Below, piece by piece: positions 26,098 through 34,884 of a DNA stretch of 64,000 nucleotides. The notes under the pieces are model-generated. The model had not been told where the DNA came from and did no database searches. It saw only the letters and a program-made list of their open reading frames with translations. This stretch comes from Paenibacillus sp. SY21-1 (GTDB lineage Bacteria; Bacillota; Bacilli; Paenibacillales; Paenibacillaceae): positions 227,089-291,088 of the forward strand of contig NZ_STGF01000007.1 of NCBI RefSeq assembly GCF_005222705.1, written 5' to 3'. The translations under genes were made by a program, and so were the position numbers. The first letter of the stretch is position 1, and every line of letters begins with the position of its first letter.

Positions 26098-27314
26098 CAG
26101 CTTGCACCGCCCTTGCCTCTCGCCAAAATATCGTTGCCGTAGCTGCTTTCCAAATAAGCTTTCATCGGGTCAAGCGGCAAGCCCTGCTCCTCGCGAATCG
26201 AATGCAGCAGCGGCGTTACGTCGAATTCAAAGGCGCGGCGTACTGCGTCCTCTGCGCCAAGCACGTCATTGCGAGCTGCGGCAGCATCCACTTCCTCATG
26301 GTTGATAAGCAGCGCTTTGGCGAACTGCGTCTGTACGTTCAGCACGGAACGGAGCATCGCCGGAATTTTACGCTCGATATTGTGCGACTGGTCAATCATA
26401 TAAGCGATGTTCTCGACGTTGTTGCGCACGCCTTCGTCCGAATCGCTGCCCGCGCTCAAAATTTGATAGAAGATAAGGAACAGCTCGTACGGGTTGACCG
26501 AACCAACGATCAGGTCGTCGTCCGCATATTTGCGGCTGTTGAAATGGAAGCCGCCAAGACGTTTCTCATCCAGCAAATAAGCGACGATATGCTCAATATT
26601 TGCGCCCGGCAGATGGTGGCCAGTATCGACAAGCACTTCCGCTTGCGGACCGAGCTTTTGCGCCAGATTGTAGGCCATGCCCCAATCGGCCAGATCCGTA
26701 TGATAGAAGGCCGGCTCGAAGCACTTGTATTCGATCAGCATCCGCATATCCGGCGTCAGCGCATTGTACATTTCCGTCAGCGCCTCCTGCATCCAGCCCT
26801 TGCGCTTGCGGATGTGGCCTTGACCCGGATAGTTGGTGCCATCGGCGAACCAAAGGCTGATATCGCGAGAGCCCGTTTCCTTGGCGATATCCACGCACTC
26901 CAGCAGATGGTCGGTTGCTCTGCGGCGAACAGCCGGATCGGCGTTCGTCACGCTGCCGAGCATATAGTCGTCATCCTGAAACAAATTCGGGTTAACCGCT
27001 CCGATTTTCAGGTTCAGGCTTTCCGCATGGCTTCTCAGCTTGCCGTAATCGTCTACCTTGTCCCAAGGAATATGGATGGCCACCGATGGAGCCAAGCCGG
27101 TCAGGCTGTGCACTTGCGCCGCATCCTCCAGCTTCTCGAACGGGTTGCGCGGCACGCCTTCCTTCTGGAACACTTTAAAGCGCGTGCCGGAATCTCCGTA
27201 GCCCCAGGATGGCGTCTCGATTTTGAGCGCTTTCAGCTTTGCTCTAACCTCGTCCAGATTAACTCCTCTTTGTTGCTGCTGCTCTGCAAACAGCGCGTAT
27301 GCGCGATCGGACAT
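26094..27314 (-). CDS. rhaA: L-rhamnose isomerase (RhaI type, xylose-isomerase-like fold)
   Basis: A 406-residue TIM-barrel isomerase of the Pseudomonas/Bacillus RhaI type rather than the E. coli RhaA type. Metal-site segments include LIEYKCFEPAFYHTD, EVLVDTGHHLPGANIEH and GGFHFNSRKYADDDLIVGS. It converts L-rhamnose to L-rhamnulose. I start at ATG 27314 (MSDRAYALF) with AAGGAG eight bases upstream; the upstream open frame runs through the neighbouring gene. Second enzyme gene of the rha operon. Confidence 0.93.
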   Translation of the reverse strand: MSDRAYALFAEQQQQRGVNLDEVRAKLKALKIETPSWGYGDSGTRFKVFQKEGVPRNPFEKLEDAAQVHSLTGLAPSVAIHIPWDKVDDYGKLRSHAESLNLKIGAVNPNLFQDDDYMLGSVTNADPAVRRRATDHLLECVDIAKETGSRDISLWFADGTNYPGQGHIRKRKGWMQEALTEMYNALTPDMRMLIEYKCFEPAFYHTDLADWGMAYNLAQKLGPQAEVLVDTGHHLPGANIEHIVAYLLDEKRLGGFHFNSRKYADDDLIVGSVNPYELFLIFYQILSAGSDSDEGVRNNVENIAYMIDQSHNIERKIPAMLRSVLNVQTQFAKALLINHEEVDAAAARNDVLGAEDAVRRAFEFDVTPLLHSIREEQGLPLDPMKAYLESSYGNDILARGKGGASW

Positions 27315-27342
27315 ATTCAGCACTCCTTCATCTATATAATCG

Positions 27343-27714
27343 TTATTTGAGCGGATAGCCCATGACGGACATGAGAGCGTTCTCAGACTGGGTTGAATCC
27401 AATCTGCTGTACTGCACGATAATCGGAATATCGCTTTGCAGCTCAATCGCGTAAGGAACGCCGACCGGAATCGACGCTCCATTCTTCGAAAGCGAGCTGG
27501 TGCGAATATGCTTCGTGCGTCTTCCCTGAACGACGACCAGAATATCCTCGATCGGCTCGCGATCCTCAAAAAAGATCGTGAAGCGGATGAGCGCTTCCTC
27601 TGCCGAGCAGTTCAGCACGCATACCGATTCATGGCTGGTGAGCGCTCCCGAGCTGTCCGGCGGTATGAAGCCGTCAGGTATAAACCAATGCTTATCGCCA
27701 CGCGCTGGAAACAT
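27343..27714 (-). CDS. Anabaena sensory rhodopsin transducer (ASRT) family protein
   Basis: A 123-residue all-beta protein closely following the ASRT pattern: WFIPDGFIPPDS, LTSHESVCVLNCSAEEA, IRFTIFFEDREPI, VQGRRTKHIRTSSL, IPIIVQYSRLDSTQSENALMSVMGY. In Anabaena the homologue binds the cytoplasmic face of a photoreceptor, but most relatives lie in sugar operons and were proposed to bind sugars. Here it sits between rhaEW and rhaA, with AAGGGGG overlapping the rhaEW stop. A role as a rhamnose-pathway ligand-binding or accessory protein (for example sugar mutarotation or sensing) is an inference. No rhodopsin gene is in the window. Confidence 0.9.
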   Translation of the reverse strand: MFPARGDKHWFIPDGFIPPDSSGALTSHESVCVLNCSAEEALIRFTIFFEDREPIEDILVVVQGRRTKHIRTSSLSKNGASIPVGVPYAIELQSDIPIIVQYSRLDSTQSENALMSVMGYPLK

Positions 27715-27728
27715 ATACGCCAGCCCCC

Positions 27729-29798
27729 TTAGCGAGTGAACGCCGCTGGTACGCCGCCGTCGATCGTCAGCATGCAGCCAGTCGTTTTGTCCGATTTGGA
27801 GGAAGCGAAGAACGCGATGCCTTCCGCGATATCGCGCGGATAGATGTTCACAAGCAGCGTCGTGCGCTTGCGGTAATATTCCTCAAGCTGGTCAGGCTCA
27901 ATGCCGTAAGCGGCGGCGCGCTCATTGCGCCAGCTTCCGTTCCAGATCGCCGACCCTTGCAGAATCGCGTCAGGAAGAACCGTATTGACGCGAATGCCGA
28001 ATTCGCCGCCCTCAGCCGCGATACAGCGTGCAAGATGCGCTTCCAGCGCTTTTGCCGAGCTGTATGCCGAAGCATTTTTGCCTGCGTATACGGAGTTTTT
28101 CGAGCCGATAAACACCATGTTGCCGCCGATCGCCTGCTGCTTCATCAGCTTGAACGCTTCGCGGGCCACAAGGAAATAGCCTGTTCCGAGCACGTTCATG
28201 TTCAGGTTCCACTCTTTGAGGGACGTTTCATCGAACGGGCTGGAAGTGGCCAGACCGGCATTGTTGACGATAATATCCACGCCGCCGTAAGCGATGGAGG
28301 TTTCAGCGTAAGCGGCAGCTACCTGCTCTTCGCTCGTTACGTCCATTTTGACCGCGATTGCGCGGTTCTCGCCGAATTTCTCGTTAATTTCAGCCGCAAC
28401 CTTCTGTGCGCCCTCCAAATTAAGATCCGCCAGCACAACGTGCGCGCCTTCCGATACAAGGCGGCGAGCCGTTTCGCTGCCGATGCCGCCGGCTCCGCCG
28501 GTAATGAAGGCTACCTTGCGGGAGAATTCGGCTTCCGCAGGGGCAAGCGACAGCTTGTATAGCTCCAGCGGCCAGTATTCTACATTGTAGGACTCGTTCT
28601 CGCTTAGCGATACGAACTCGCCCAGCGCCGTTGCGCCGCGCATAACCGCAATCGCACGGTGGTACAGCGCGCCGCTGACCTGCGACATAAACCAGCTTTT
28701 GCCGGTATTGATCATGCCGATGCCCGGAATGAGGATAACGCGCGGAGCAGCCTCAAACATGACGTCACCTTCGTTTTTATTGCGGTCGAAGTATGCTTTA
28801 TATTCTTCCTTATAAGCGGCAATTCCTTCCGCAAGCTTCTGCTTCAGCCCATCCACATCGTCCGCGTTAGGCGTCCAGTCGATAAAGAGCGGAACGACCT
28901 TCGTGTGTACCAAATGGTCCGGACAAGCCGCGCCGACCTGCGACAGCTTAGGCGATTTCTCGCCGCTCACGAATGCGAGCACGTCTTCCTGGTCGTCGAA
29001 GGAAAGAATCATTTTTTTGGCGTCGCTTACCGCGCCGCGAATCGACGGCATCACGGCAGCAGCTATGCTTCTGCGTACTTCTGCAGGCAGCACTTCATGC
29101 TTTGCGCCGCCGAACAGCTTCGCCTCGTCGAAACGCGCTTCGATAAACGCTTCGGCTTCGGAAATAATTTTGATCGTTTGCGCGTAGCATTCCTCGGACG
29201 TCTCGCCCCAAGTGACCAGACCGTGCTTCTCCATCAGTACTAGCTCGGCATTCGGATTCGCCAGAACGCCTTCCGCGATCATTTTGGACAGGTTAAAGCC
29301 AGGACGCACATAAGGAACCCACACGAAGCGGTCGCCGAAAATTTCTTTCGCCAGCTCCTTGCCGTTGTCTGCGCAGCACAAGCTGATAATGGAATCCGGG
29401 TGCGTATGATCCACATGCTTAAATGGAAGAAAGGCGTGCAGCAGCGTCTCTATGGAAGCGCGCGGGTGCTTGGCGTCGATCATGCAATTGGCCAGATAGG
29501 CGACCATTTCCTCGTCCGGCATTTCAGAGCGCTCGAACAATGGACGAATATCGTCCATGCGCAAGCCTGTGAAGTTGCCCGCTTTCATCGTTGCAAGGTC
29601 GGAGCCGCTGCCTTTGACGAACATTACCTCAACGTCGCGTCCGCGGAAATCCTTTACGAACGTTTTGGTCGACGTGTTGCCTCCCCCGTAATTGCATACG
29701 CGGCGATCCTCGCCGATTATGTTGGAACGGTAGACCAGCTCGGCCAAGCCGCCTTCCAGTTCTGCCGCTTTATCGTTGTTCCACAAGCTTTGTACCAT
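27729..29798 (-). CDS. rhaEW: Bifunctional rhamnulose-1-phosphate aldolase / lactaldehyde dehydrogenase
   Basis: A 689-residue fusion. The N-terminal class-II aldolase/adducin domain (about 15-370) has GGGNTSTKTF, VKGSGSDL and the zinc-binding HTHPDSII. The C-terminal short-chain dehydrogenase (about 430-689) has TGGAGGIGSETARRL, NNAGLATSSPFDE and YSSAKALEAHLAR (the YxxxK). It splits rhamnulose-1-phosphate into DHAP and lactaldehyde and oxidises or reduces the latter. Known in B. subtilis as RhaEW (YuxG). GGAGG precedes the ATG. It is the first gene of the rha operon, behind its own operator. Confidence 0.95.
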   Translation of the reverse strand: MVQSLWNNDKAAELEGGLAELVYRSNIIGEDRRVCNYGGGNTSTKTFVKDFRGRDVEVMFVKGSGSDLATMKAGNFTGLRMDDIRPLFERSEMPDEEMVAYLANCMIDAKHPRASIETLLHAFLPFKHVDHTHPDSIISLCCADNGKELAKEIFGDRFVWVPYVRPGFNLSKMIAEGVLANPNAELVLMEKHGLVTWGETSEECYAQTIKIISEAEAFIEARFDEAKLFGGAKHEVLPAEVRRSIAAAVMPSIRGAVSDAKKMILSFDDQEDVLAFVSGEKSPKLSQVGAACPDHLVHTKVVPLFIDWTPNADDVDGLKQKLAEGIAAYKEEYKAYFDRNKNEGDVMFEAAPRVILIPGIGMINTGKSWFMSQVSGALYHRAIAVMRGATALGEFVSLSENESYNVEYWPLELYKLSLAPAEAEFSRKVAFITGGAGGIGSETARRLVSEGAHVVLADLNLEGAQKVAAEINEKFGENRAIAVKMDVTSEEQVAAAYAETSIAYGGVDIIVNNAGLATSSPFDETSLKEWNLNMNVLGTGYFLVAREAFKLMKQQAIGGNMVFIGSKNSVYAGKNASAYSSAKALEAHLARCIAAEGGEFGIRVNTVLPDAILQGSAIWNGSWRNERAAAYGIEPDQLEEYYRKRTTLLVNIYPRDIAEGIAFFASSKSDKTTGCMLTIDGGVPAAFTR

Positions 29799-29852
29799 GG
29801 ATATACCTCCGAATAATGTTTTTGATAATCTGTGAAATGATCATATCATATT

Positions 29853-29893
29853 TGTTTGTTTTTGAATACGGCTTTTATAAACAAAAACAAACA
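29853..29893. promoter_or_regulatory. RhaR-type operator upstream of rhaEW
   Basis: TGTTTGTTTTTG (29853-29864) and CAAAAACAAACA (29882-29893) are perfect 12-bp inverted arms separated by 17 bp. The left arm lies just upstream of a TATGAT -10-like box on the minus strand, about 55 bp before the rhaEW start. DeoR proteins use widely spaced repeats like this. Confidence 0.7.
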
Positions 29894-29943
29894 CAGAAAT
29901 TATTTTTATTTATTCCCCATTGCGAGACGGAGCCGCCACATGG

Positions 29944-31524
29944 TCAGCCGGTATACTTCCCTTCACGATCGATGAAGTATTTGCGAATAAAATAGCTCGG
30001 CGTACAGCTCCATGCATGGCAATAGCTGTTGACCAGATTGCTGCCGTACGGCGAAAGACGTTTGTCTGCCGGGTTGTACAGCTCCCAGAACGTATCCGCG
30101 CCGTCCGCCAGCATCTCTCCCCAGTACGCTCTCATTTGGGCCAGCGCTTTTTCCCGTTCGCCGCATTCCAGCAGCGCCTCTACGAAATGATGATACAAAT
30201 ACGGCGTTGACATGCCAATTGCAGGATTTTCCCGCATTAAACGGTCAAGCAAAGCCGCTGTCTCCGCATTGTCCAGCACCGCTGCAAGCGCCATCCAGAT
30301 CTGCGAAGCCCACGACACCTGCCGGCCTTCGCCGCTTACAAAAAATTGACGCTCCTCGTCCCACAAATGCGCCATCGCGGCAGCTGTCGCTTGTCTGCAT
30401 GCCGTTTGCATAAACGTCTCGGCGGCGGAATCGCCCAATTCGCGCGCCAGCAAAAGGCCCCGCTTCAAATTATAAATAAGAGCCGCTTGCGCGCCCGCCT
30501 GCTTGTTCAAGTCGTCATGCCAGTCAAGGAAGCAATACCAGGTGTCGTCATCGCGCACGATGCCGCGCTCATCGAGCCGCTTGAGCGCAATCTCAGCCTG
30601 CTCCACTGCAATCGGCCACAGCTCAAGCAGCGACTGGCGGTCCTGCGTAGCGGCATAATAATCGTATAGCGTAGCGATAAAAAATAAGGAGTAATCGTAA
30701 AGATAAATATCATCGACAAACGGATGCGGCTTTTCATATAAGCAAGCTCCTACCTGACCATCCTCCAGCCGCATGCCCGCGAATAAATACAAGCAGCGCT
30801 TGACCAGATCATTGCTGCGGAACGTCTCGTAGTTCACGAGCGCTTGCAGGCGCAGATCGCCGATCCACAAGCGTCGGTCGCGCTTAGGCCCATCCTCGAA
30901 TACCGTCTGCATGCAATCCCGCAGCGTTTTTATGCCAACCCGGTCCAGCTCCCGCAGATCATCCGGCACATCGCCAGGCAGCGGAACCACATTTTCTTCG
31001 TCCGCCGAGGTTACCGTCTCGCAATAAAGCTCCGGAAAGGTGACGTGATAGCGGATAGAAGTCGCCAGAACCGTTATCTTCATATAACGGAACGTATATC
31101 TGCGCGGCAGCGTAACCGTTCCCGGCAGCACATCAACGTTGATGATTTCATCCTGCAGCCACGAACGGCTAAGCCAGCCGTCGTAATTCGCGAAATCCTC
31201 GCCGATCTCGCAAGGCATCTCGCCGAACACCAGACCGAGACGGAGCGGCGCGTCCGCGTTGCTGTCGACATTGCGAATGGAAAACGTTACATAACCGACC
31301 TGATGATCGCCGAAATCGAGCACAACGCTGTCGCCTTGACGAAGCGTTCCGGCATTGAACGCCTCGGCTGTGCCCGCATCCTTCACCTCCCACCCCTGAA
31401 ACGCCTGCTCGTTCGCAACAATCTCCACTTGGCGCTTCGGGTAGACTCTAGCTTTATGCAGCTGCGGCGTAAGAGCCTCAGCACGATCGACAAATGCTTG
31501 TGTTATTCGTTTGGAACTCATCAT
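29944..31524 (-). CDS. GH78-like alpha-L-rhamnosidase family protein
   Basis: A 526-residue cytoplasmic protein (no signal peptide): a beta-domain (about 1-180) then an (alpha/alpha)6 barrel. EDGPKRDRRLWIGDLRLQ aligns with the GH78 motif D-x-P-x-R-DER-x-GW-x-GD, but the Glu of DER is Arg and one residue is missing. The end has SPYGSNLVNSYCHAWSCTPSYF. Such proteins are usually annotated as sugar hydrolases/rhamnosidases; the changed acid residue makes the reaction uncertain. ATG 31524 has AAGGAG six bases upstream. It starts 29 bp after a terminator that closes the ABC importer operon, so it is probably expressed by read-through and supplies rhamnose to the genes downstream. Confidence 0.8.
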   Translation of the reverse strand: MMSSKRITQAFVDRAEALTPQLHKARVYPKRQVEIVANEQAFQGWEVKDAGTAEAFNAGTLRQGDSVVLDFGDHQVGYVTFSIRNVDSNADAPLRLGLVFGEMPCEIGEDFANYDGWLSRSWLQDEIINVDVLPGTVTLPRRYTFRYMKITVLATSIRYHVTFPELYCETVTSADEENVVPLPGDVPDDLRELDRVGIKTLRDCMQTVFEDGPKRDRRLWIGDLRLQALVNYETFRSNDLVKRCLYLFAGMRLEDGQVGACLYEKPHPFVDDIYLYDYSLFFIATLYDYYAATQDRQSLLELWPIAVEQAEIALKRLDERGIVRDDDTWYCFLDWHDDLNKQAGAQAALIYNLKRGLLLARELGDSAAETFMQTACRQATAAAMAHLWDEERQFFVSGEGRQVSWASQIWMALAAVLDNAETAALLDRLMRENPAIGMSTPYLYHHFVEALLECGEREKALAQMRAYWGEMLADGADTFWELYNPADKRLSPYGSNLVNSYCHAWSCTPSYFIRKYFIDREGKYTG

Positions 31525-31552
31525 GATCATCTCCTTGAAAGCTGATAGATAA

Positions 31553-31582
31553 AAGCAAAAGACGGGGCAGCCCCCGTCTTTA
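31553..31582 (-). terminator. Intrinsic terminator after the sugar ABC permease genes
   Basis: The minus strand reads AAAGACGGGG-GCTG-CCCCGTCTTT then TGCTTTT. No promoter fits between it and the next gene. Confidence 0.85.
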
Positions 31583-31593
31583 TTGAAGCCATG

Positions 31594-32430
31594 TTATCCT
31601 TTAACCGCTCCTACCGTCATGCCGCCGACAAAATATTTCTGAAGAAACAGAAACGCCAGCAGCAGCGGCAGCGCGCAGAGAAAACAAGCCGCGAACAACA
31701 CATTCCATTGGGTCGGATTCTGTTGATCGCCCAGAAAGCCAAGCATAGCTAGCGGCAGCGGTGAATCGCCAGCGCTGGAAATAAAGATCATATTAAAGAA
31801 GTAATCGTTCCAGATCCAGACGCCCTGCGTAATAATTACCGAGACGGTAACGGGAATGAGCAGCGGAAAGACAACCGTCCAGAAGCGGCGAAACAGCCCC
31901 GCCCCATCTATATGCGCAGCTTCTTCCACTTCCTCGGGTACGCCGCTGCGAATAAAGCCGGTATACAGGAAGGTAGAAAAAGGAAGGCTGCAGGTAATAA
32001 ACATGAGAATCGGCGTGTAATGATTGGTCGGAATGTGCAGCGCATTAATCATTTGCACGATTGGAATGAGCACCATCTGAGCCGGCACGACCAGCCCCGA
32101 TAGAAAAAACAGATATAAAAACTTGCTCCATTTCGTCCTGAGCCTGGCCATCGGGTAAGAGGCCATTGCAGCGAACAGCACGACAAAAACAACGGAAATA
32201 CCGGTTAAAATGATGCTGTTAAGCAGCGCCTGCGGAAACTGCATCCGCTCGAAAGCGACCCGATAGCTCTCGAAGGAAATGCTTTGGAACATATAAAGCG
32301 GGTTGGTATTGTCGCTAGGCTGACGCAGCGAGGTAGAAAGCGCGATCACCAGCGGAATCAAGTTGAGCCCCATGACGGCGATAACAGCCAGCTGCAGCAG
32401 CGTTTTTTGAATGGTTTTGCCGAAGGTCAC
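31594..32430 (-). CDS. Carbohydrate ABC transporter permease (MalG-like, CUT1)
   Basis: A 278-residue permease with six helices and the EAA loop VEEAAHIDGAGLFRRFWTVVFPLLIP, which docks the ATPase. It ends with the CUT1 tail LQKYFVGGMTVGAVKG. The ATG overlaps the stop of the other permease (ATGA). No ATPase gene is present, as is common for CUT1 importers in Gram-positive bacteria, which share an MsmX-type ATPase encoded elsewhere. Context suggests uptake of rhamnose-containing oligosaccharides. Confidence 0.92.
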   Translation of the reverse strand: MTFGKTIQKTLLQLAVIAVMGLNLIPLVIALSTSLRQPSDNTNPLYMFQSISFESYRVAFERMQFPQALLNSIILTGISVVFVVLFAAMASYPMARLRTKWSKFLYLFFLSGLVVPAQMVLIPIVQMINALHIPTNHYTPILMFITCSLPFSTFLYTGFIRSGVPEEVEEAAHIDGAGLFRRFWTVVFPLLIPVTVSVIITQGVWIWNDYFFNMIFISSAGDSPLPLAMLGFLGDQQNPTQWNVLFAACFLCALPLLLAFLFLQKYFVGGMTVGAVKG

Positions 32431-33308
32431 GCCGATACCTCCCTTTTATTCATGCGTACAACGAAGATTGCGGTAATGGCAATAATAACGGCGAACGAAA
32501 TGACGCCAAGCGCGGACGCTTTGCCGAACAATTGCTCGGTAAACGCCATTTTGTAGATGGAGAAAATAAGTGTATTGGTTGCCGTGCCTGGCCCGCCATT
32601 GGTCATGATGAACGGGAAATCAAACGCCTTGAGTCCGTTGATCAGGCTTAGCGTCACATTGATGGTAATCGCAGTCGCAAGCAGCGGAATTTTCACATGC
32701 TGCAGCAGACGCCAGGGACCGCAGCCGTCCATTTTGCCGGCCTCCAGCAGATCATTAGGCACAGTCTGCAAGCCAGCCAGAAAAATAATCATGGTCGTTC
32801 CAATATTTTTCCATATTTCAACAAAAATAATGGCATACAAAGCGGATGAATAATTGCCTAAAAAATTAAGATTTTCATTGTTGATGCCGATTTTATCAAG
32901 AAAGGTAGAGATTAGTCCGTAATCCGGCATGTAGACGTAGCTCCATAGGAAGCCCACAACGATTGCGCTAAACAACGTCGGTATATAAGCCAGCGAACGG
33001 TAAAAACCTTTGCCTCTGATTTTCATATTTAGCAGCAGCGCAAGCGCCAGTCCGATCAGGTTGCCGAATACAACGGTGATCAGCGTATAAACGAGCGTAT
33101 TCGTTAAGGAAACGCCCAGCACATCTCCGTTCAGAAGATCCTTGAAATTGTCAAATCCGATGTAGTTGTATTCTTGCGAAAAACCGTTATAGTCCGTTAT
33201 GCTGTACTGAAACAATCGCAGTATCGGAAAAATCCATAACACCACATAAAAAATGAGAGCCGGTATTGCAAAAAAATACATCGACTTCTTCATTACAGTT
33301 GAGTTCAT
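32427..33308 (-). CDS. Carbohydrate ABC transporter permease (MalF-like, CUT1)
   Basis: A 293-residue permease: MYFFAIPALIFYVVLWIFPILRLFQYSITDYNG is the usual MalF/UgpA opening, and EAGKMDGCGPWRLLQHVKIPLLA is the EAA loop. ATG 33308 (MNSTVMKK) has GGAG four and GAGAGGA about a dozen bases upstream; the open frame continues 22 codons further without family resemblance. Forms the channel with the 278-residue permease. Confidence 0.92.
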   Translation of the reverse strand: MNSTVMKKSMYFFAIPALIFYVVLWIFPILRLFQYSITDYNGFSQEYNYIGFDNFKDLLNGDVLGVSLTNTLVYTLITVVFGNLIGLALALLLNMKIRGKGFYRSLAYIPTLFSAIVVGFLWSYVYMPDYGLISTFLDKIGINNENLNFLGNYSSALYAIIFVEIWKNIGTTMIIFLAGLQTVPNDLLEAGKMDGCGPWRLLQHVKIPLLATAITINVTLSLINGLKAFDFPFIMTNGGPGTATNTLIFSIYKMAFTEQLFGKASALGVISFAVIIAITAIFVVRMNKREVSA

Positions 33309-33399
33309 GCTGCTCCATCCTCTCCGGCTATCTCCTGGCAGCCTGCCGGGAAGAAGCTCCGCTCTCCCCGACAAGCCTTTCTATTCACGATGCGATCGC

Positions 33400-34752
33400 T
33401 TATTTATTTTTCCAGAGCTCTTGAAACTTGTCGTCCATCGCCTTCGCCACTTCTTCAGGCGTCGTCTTTTTGCCGCCGATAATTTCCGCGAACTTCGACT
33501 GCATCACATCGGACACGCCGGCAGGCCACATTTGGTTGCTGAAATAAACGGAGTTTCCGTTTTGCTGATAATTGTCGTTAACCGATTTGAATAGCTCGTT
33601 GCTAAGCTCCACGCCTTTGTAGACGCTGATCGAGCTGTTCGATTCCACAAACGCCTTGAACAGATCCGATTCACCGTCAAACAGATAATTCAGCACTTGC
33701 TTGGCCGTGTCCAATTGAGCGGATTTTGCATTCAAGGCGTAGCCGGCAGACGTCGAAGCCGACACGTATAGCGGTTGGCCCGGCTCGTTGCCAGGAAGCG
33801 ATGCAAAGCCGCGTGTAAATTCGGCTGCGCCTTTTGCGCTCATCGACGGATAATCCCATGTTCCGGTGAAGGACATCGCGGCTTTGCCGTCGATAAACAA
33901 TTGAGCCGCTTGCGCGCTGCCTACGCCAAGTGAATTTTTGACGACGTAACCCTTGTCGTAAAGCTCTTTGTACATGGCGATCGTTTTCACCCATTTTGGA
34001 TCGTTAAGCGGCTTTTCACCGTTCTGAACCTTTACGTCAAAGTCCATTTCGTCCGGGTACACGACATTCGCCGCAATCGGGTACATGCCGAACTGAATGA
34101 CCCACGGGTCCTTGTCGCCAAGCGCGATTGGCGTAATTCCGGCATCCTTCAGCTTCTGGCACAGCTCCAGAAACGCATTCCAGTCCTGCGGGAATTCCGT
34201 TACGCCCACCTGCTCCAGCATTTCCTTGTTGTAGTAAACGCCGAGGAAATCAAGGCCTTCCGCTACGCCGTAAGGCTTTCCGTCATACGACATGTCATCC
34301 TTGGCCCCTTGGCCGATATTGTCCCAGAACGTCAGGTCGGACAGGTCTGCCGCAAATCCCGCTTTCGCGAAATCGAACACTCCGCCCGCCGCGTTTTTCG
34401 GGAAAATCCAGAAAATGTCCGGCCCTTTGCCTGCCGCAAGCTTCGTGCGCACCGATGTGTTGTATTGATCGTCAGGAAGCTTCTGCACTTCCAGCGTAAC
34501 GTTCGGGAATTTCTCCTTAACCAGCCGCGGCAGAATATCAAGCTCAAAATCCTCGCCGTCGGCCGCTTTATTGCCGGACATCATCATCGTTAAGGTGACT
34601 GGCTTCGCGGACTCGCTCTCCTCCGTTGCCGTCCCGTTGCTGGCAGCCGGTTCTGTCGTTGCGTTGCCGCCATTGCTGTTGCTTCCACATGCGCTAAGCA
34701 TAATGACTATGAGGACCAGCGCAGCAAGCCAAACTGTTTTTGCTCGTTTCAT
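33400..34752 (-). CDS. Extracellular sugar-binding lipoprotein (CUT1 family)
   Basis: A 450-residue family-1 solute-binding protein. The lipoprotein signal ends VIMLSAC with Cys22, followed by a Ser/Asn/Gly/Thr/Glu linker. The mature part has LTMMMSGNKAADGEDFEL, KGPDIFWIFPKN, PYGVAEGLDFLGVYYNKE and FIDGKAAMSFTGTWDYPSM. First gene of the importer operon and the delivery protein for the two permeases. Its promoter carries an element shared with the GH3 gene and is divergent from the YesM-type kinase gene, which probably senses the same sugar. Confidence 0.93.
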   Translation of the reverse strand: MKRAKTVWLAALVLIVIMLSACGSNSNGGNATTEPAASNGTATEESESAKPVTLTMMMSGNKAADGEDFELDILPRLVKEKFPNVTLEVQKLPDDQYNTSVRTKLAAGKGPDIFWIFPKNAAGGVFDFAKAGFAADLSDLTFWDNIGQGAKDDMSYDGKPYGVAEGLDFLGVYYNKEMLEQVGVTEFPQDWNAFLELCQKLKDAGITPIALGDKDPWVIQFGMYPIAANVVYPDEMDFDVKVQNGEKPLNDPKWVKTIAMYKELYDKGYVVKNSLGVGSAQAAQLFIDGKAAMSFTGTWDYPSMSAKGAAEFTRGFASLPGNEPGQPLYVSASTSAGYALNAKSAQLDTAKQVLNYLFDGESDLFKAFVESNSSISVYKGVELSNELFKSVNDNYQQNGNSVYFSNQMWPAGVSDVMQSKFAEIIGGKKTTPEEVAKAMDDKFQELWKNK

Positions 34753-34801
34753 CGTGTATTTCCCCCTGTTTCGTTAATGTTCTTGCCTTGTGCACATTTT
34801 T

Positions 34802-34857
34802 ATAATAATGTGGGTTGCAGTATAATTGCTTTGGTAAAAATGGTGCACTATTTTTAG
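34802..34857 (-). promoter_or_regulatory. Importer promoter with shared 18-bp regulator element
   Basis: On the minus strand an element ending TAGTGCACCAT (34857-34840; plus strand ATGGTGCACTATTTTTAG) is followed after 32 nt by TATTAT (34807-34802), 49 bp before the binding-protein start. The same element recurs upstream of the GH3 gene with one mismatch and the same 32-nt spacing. No good -35 box is present, which suits activator control. Confidence 0.75.
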
Positions 34858-34884
34858 AATAGACAAGCTTGGAGGTTTGCGTGT

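Noticed and set aside
26067..27350. 427-codon plus-strand frame opposite rhaA/rhaB
   Set aside because: Antisense to two recognisable enzymes, with no family resemblance; high-GC codon bias keeps the complementary frame open.
33309..33374. N-terminal extension of the MalF-like permease
   Set aside because: The extra 22 residues do not resemble the family, and the ribosome site supports ATG 33308.
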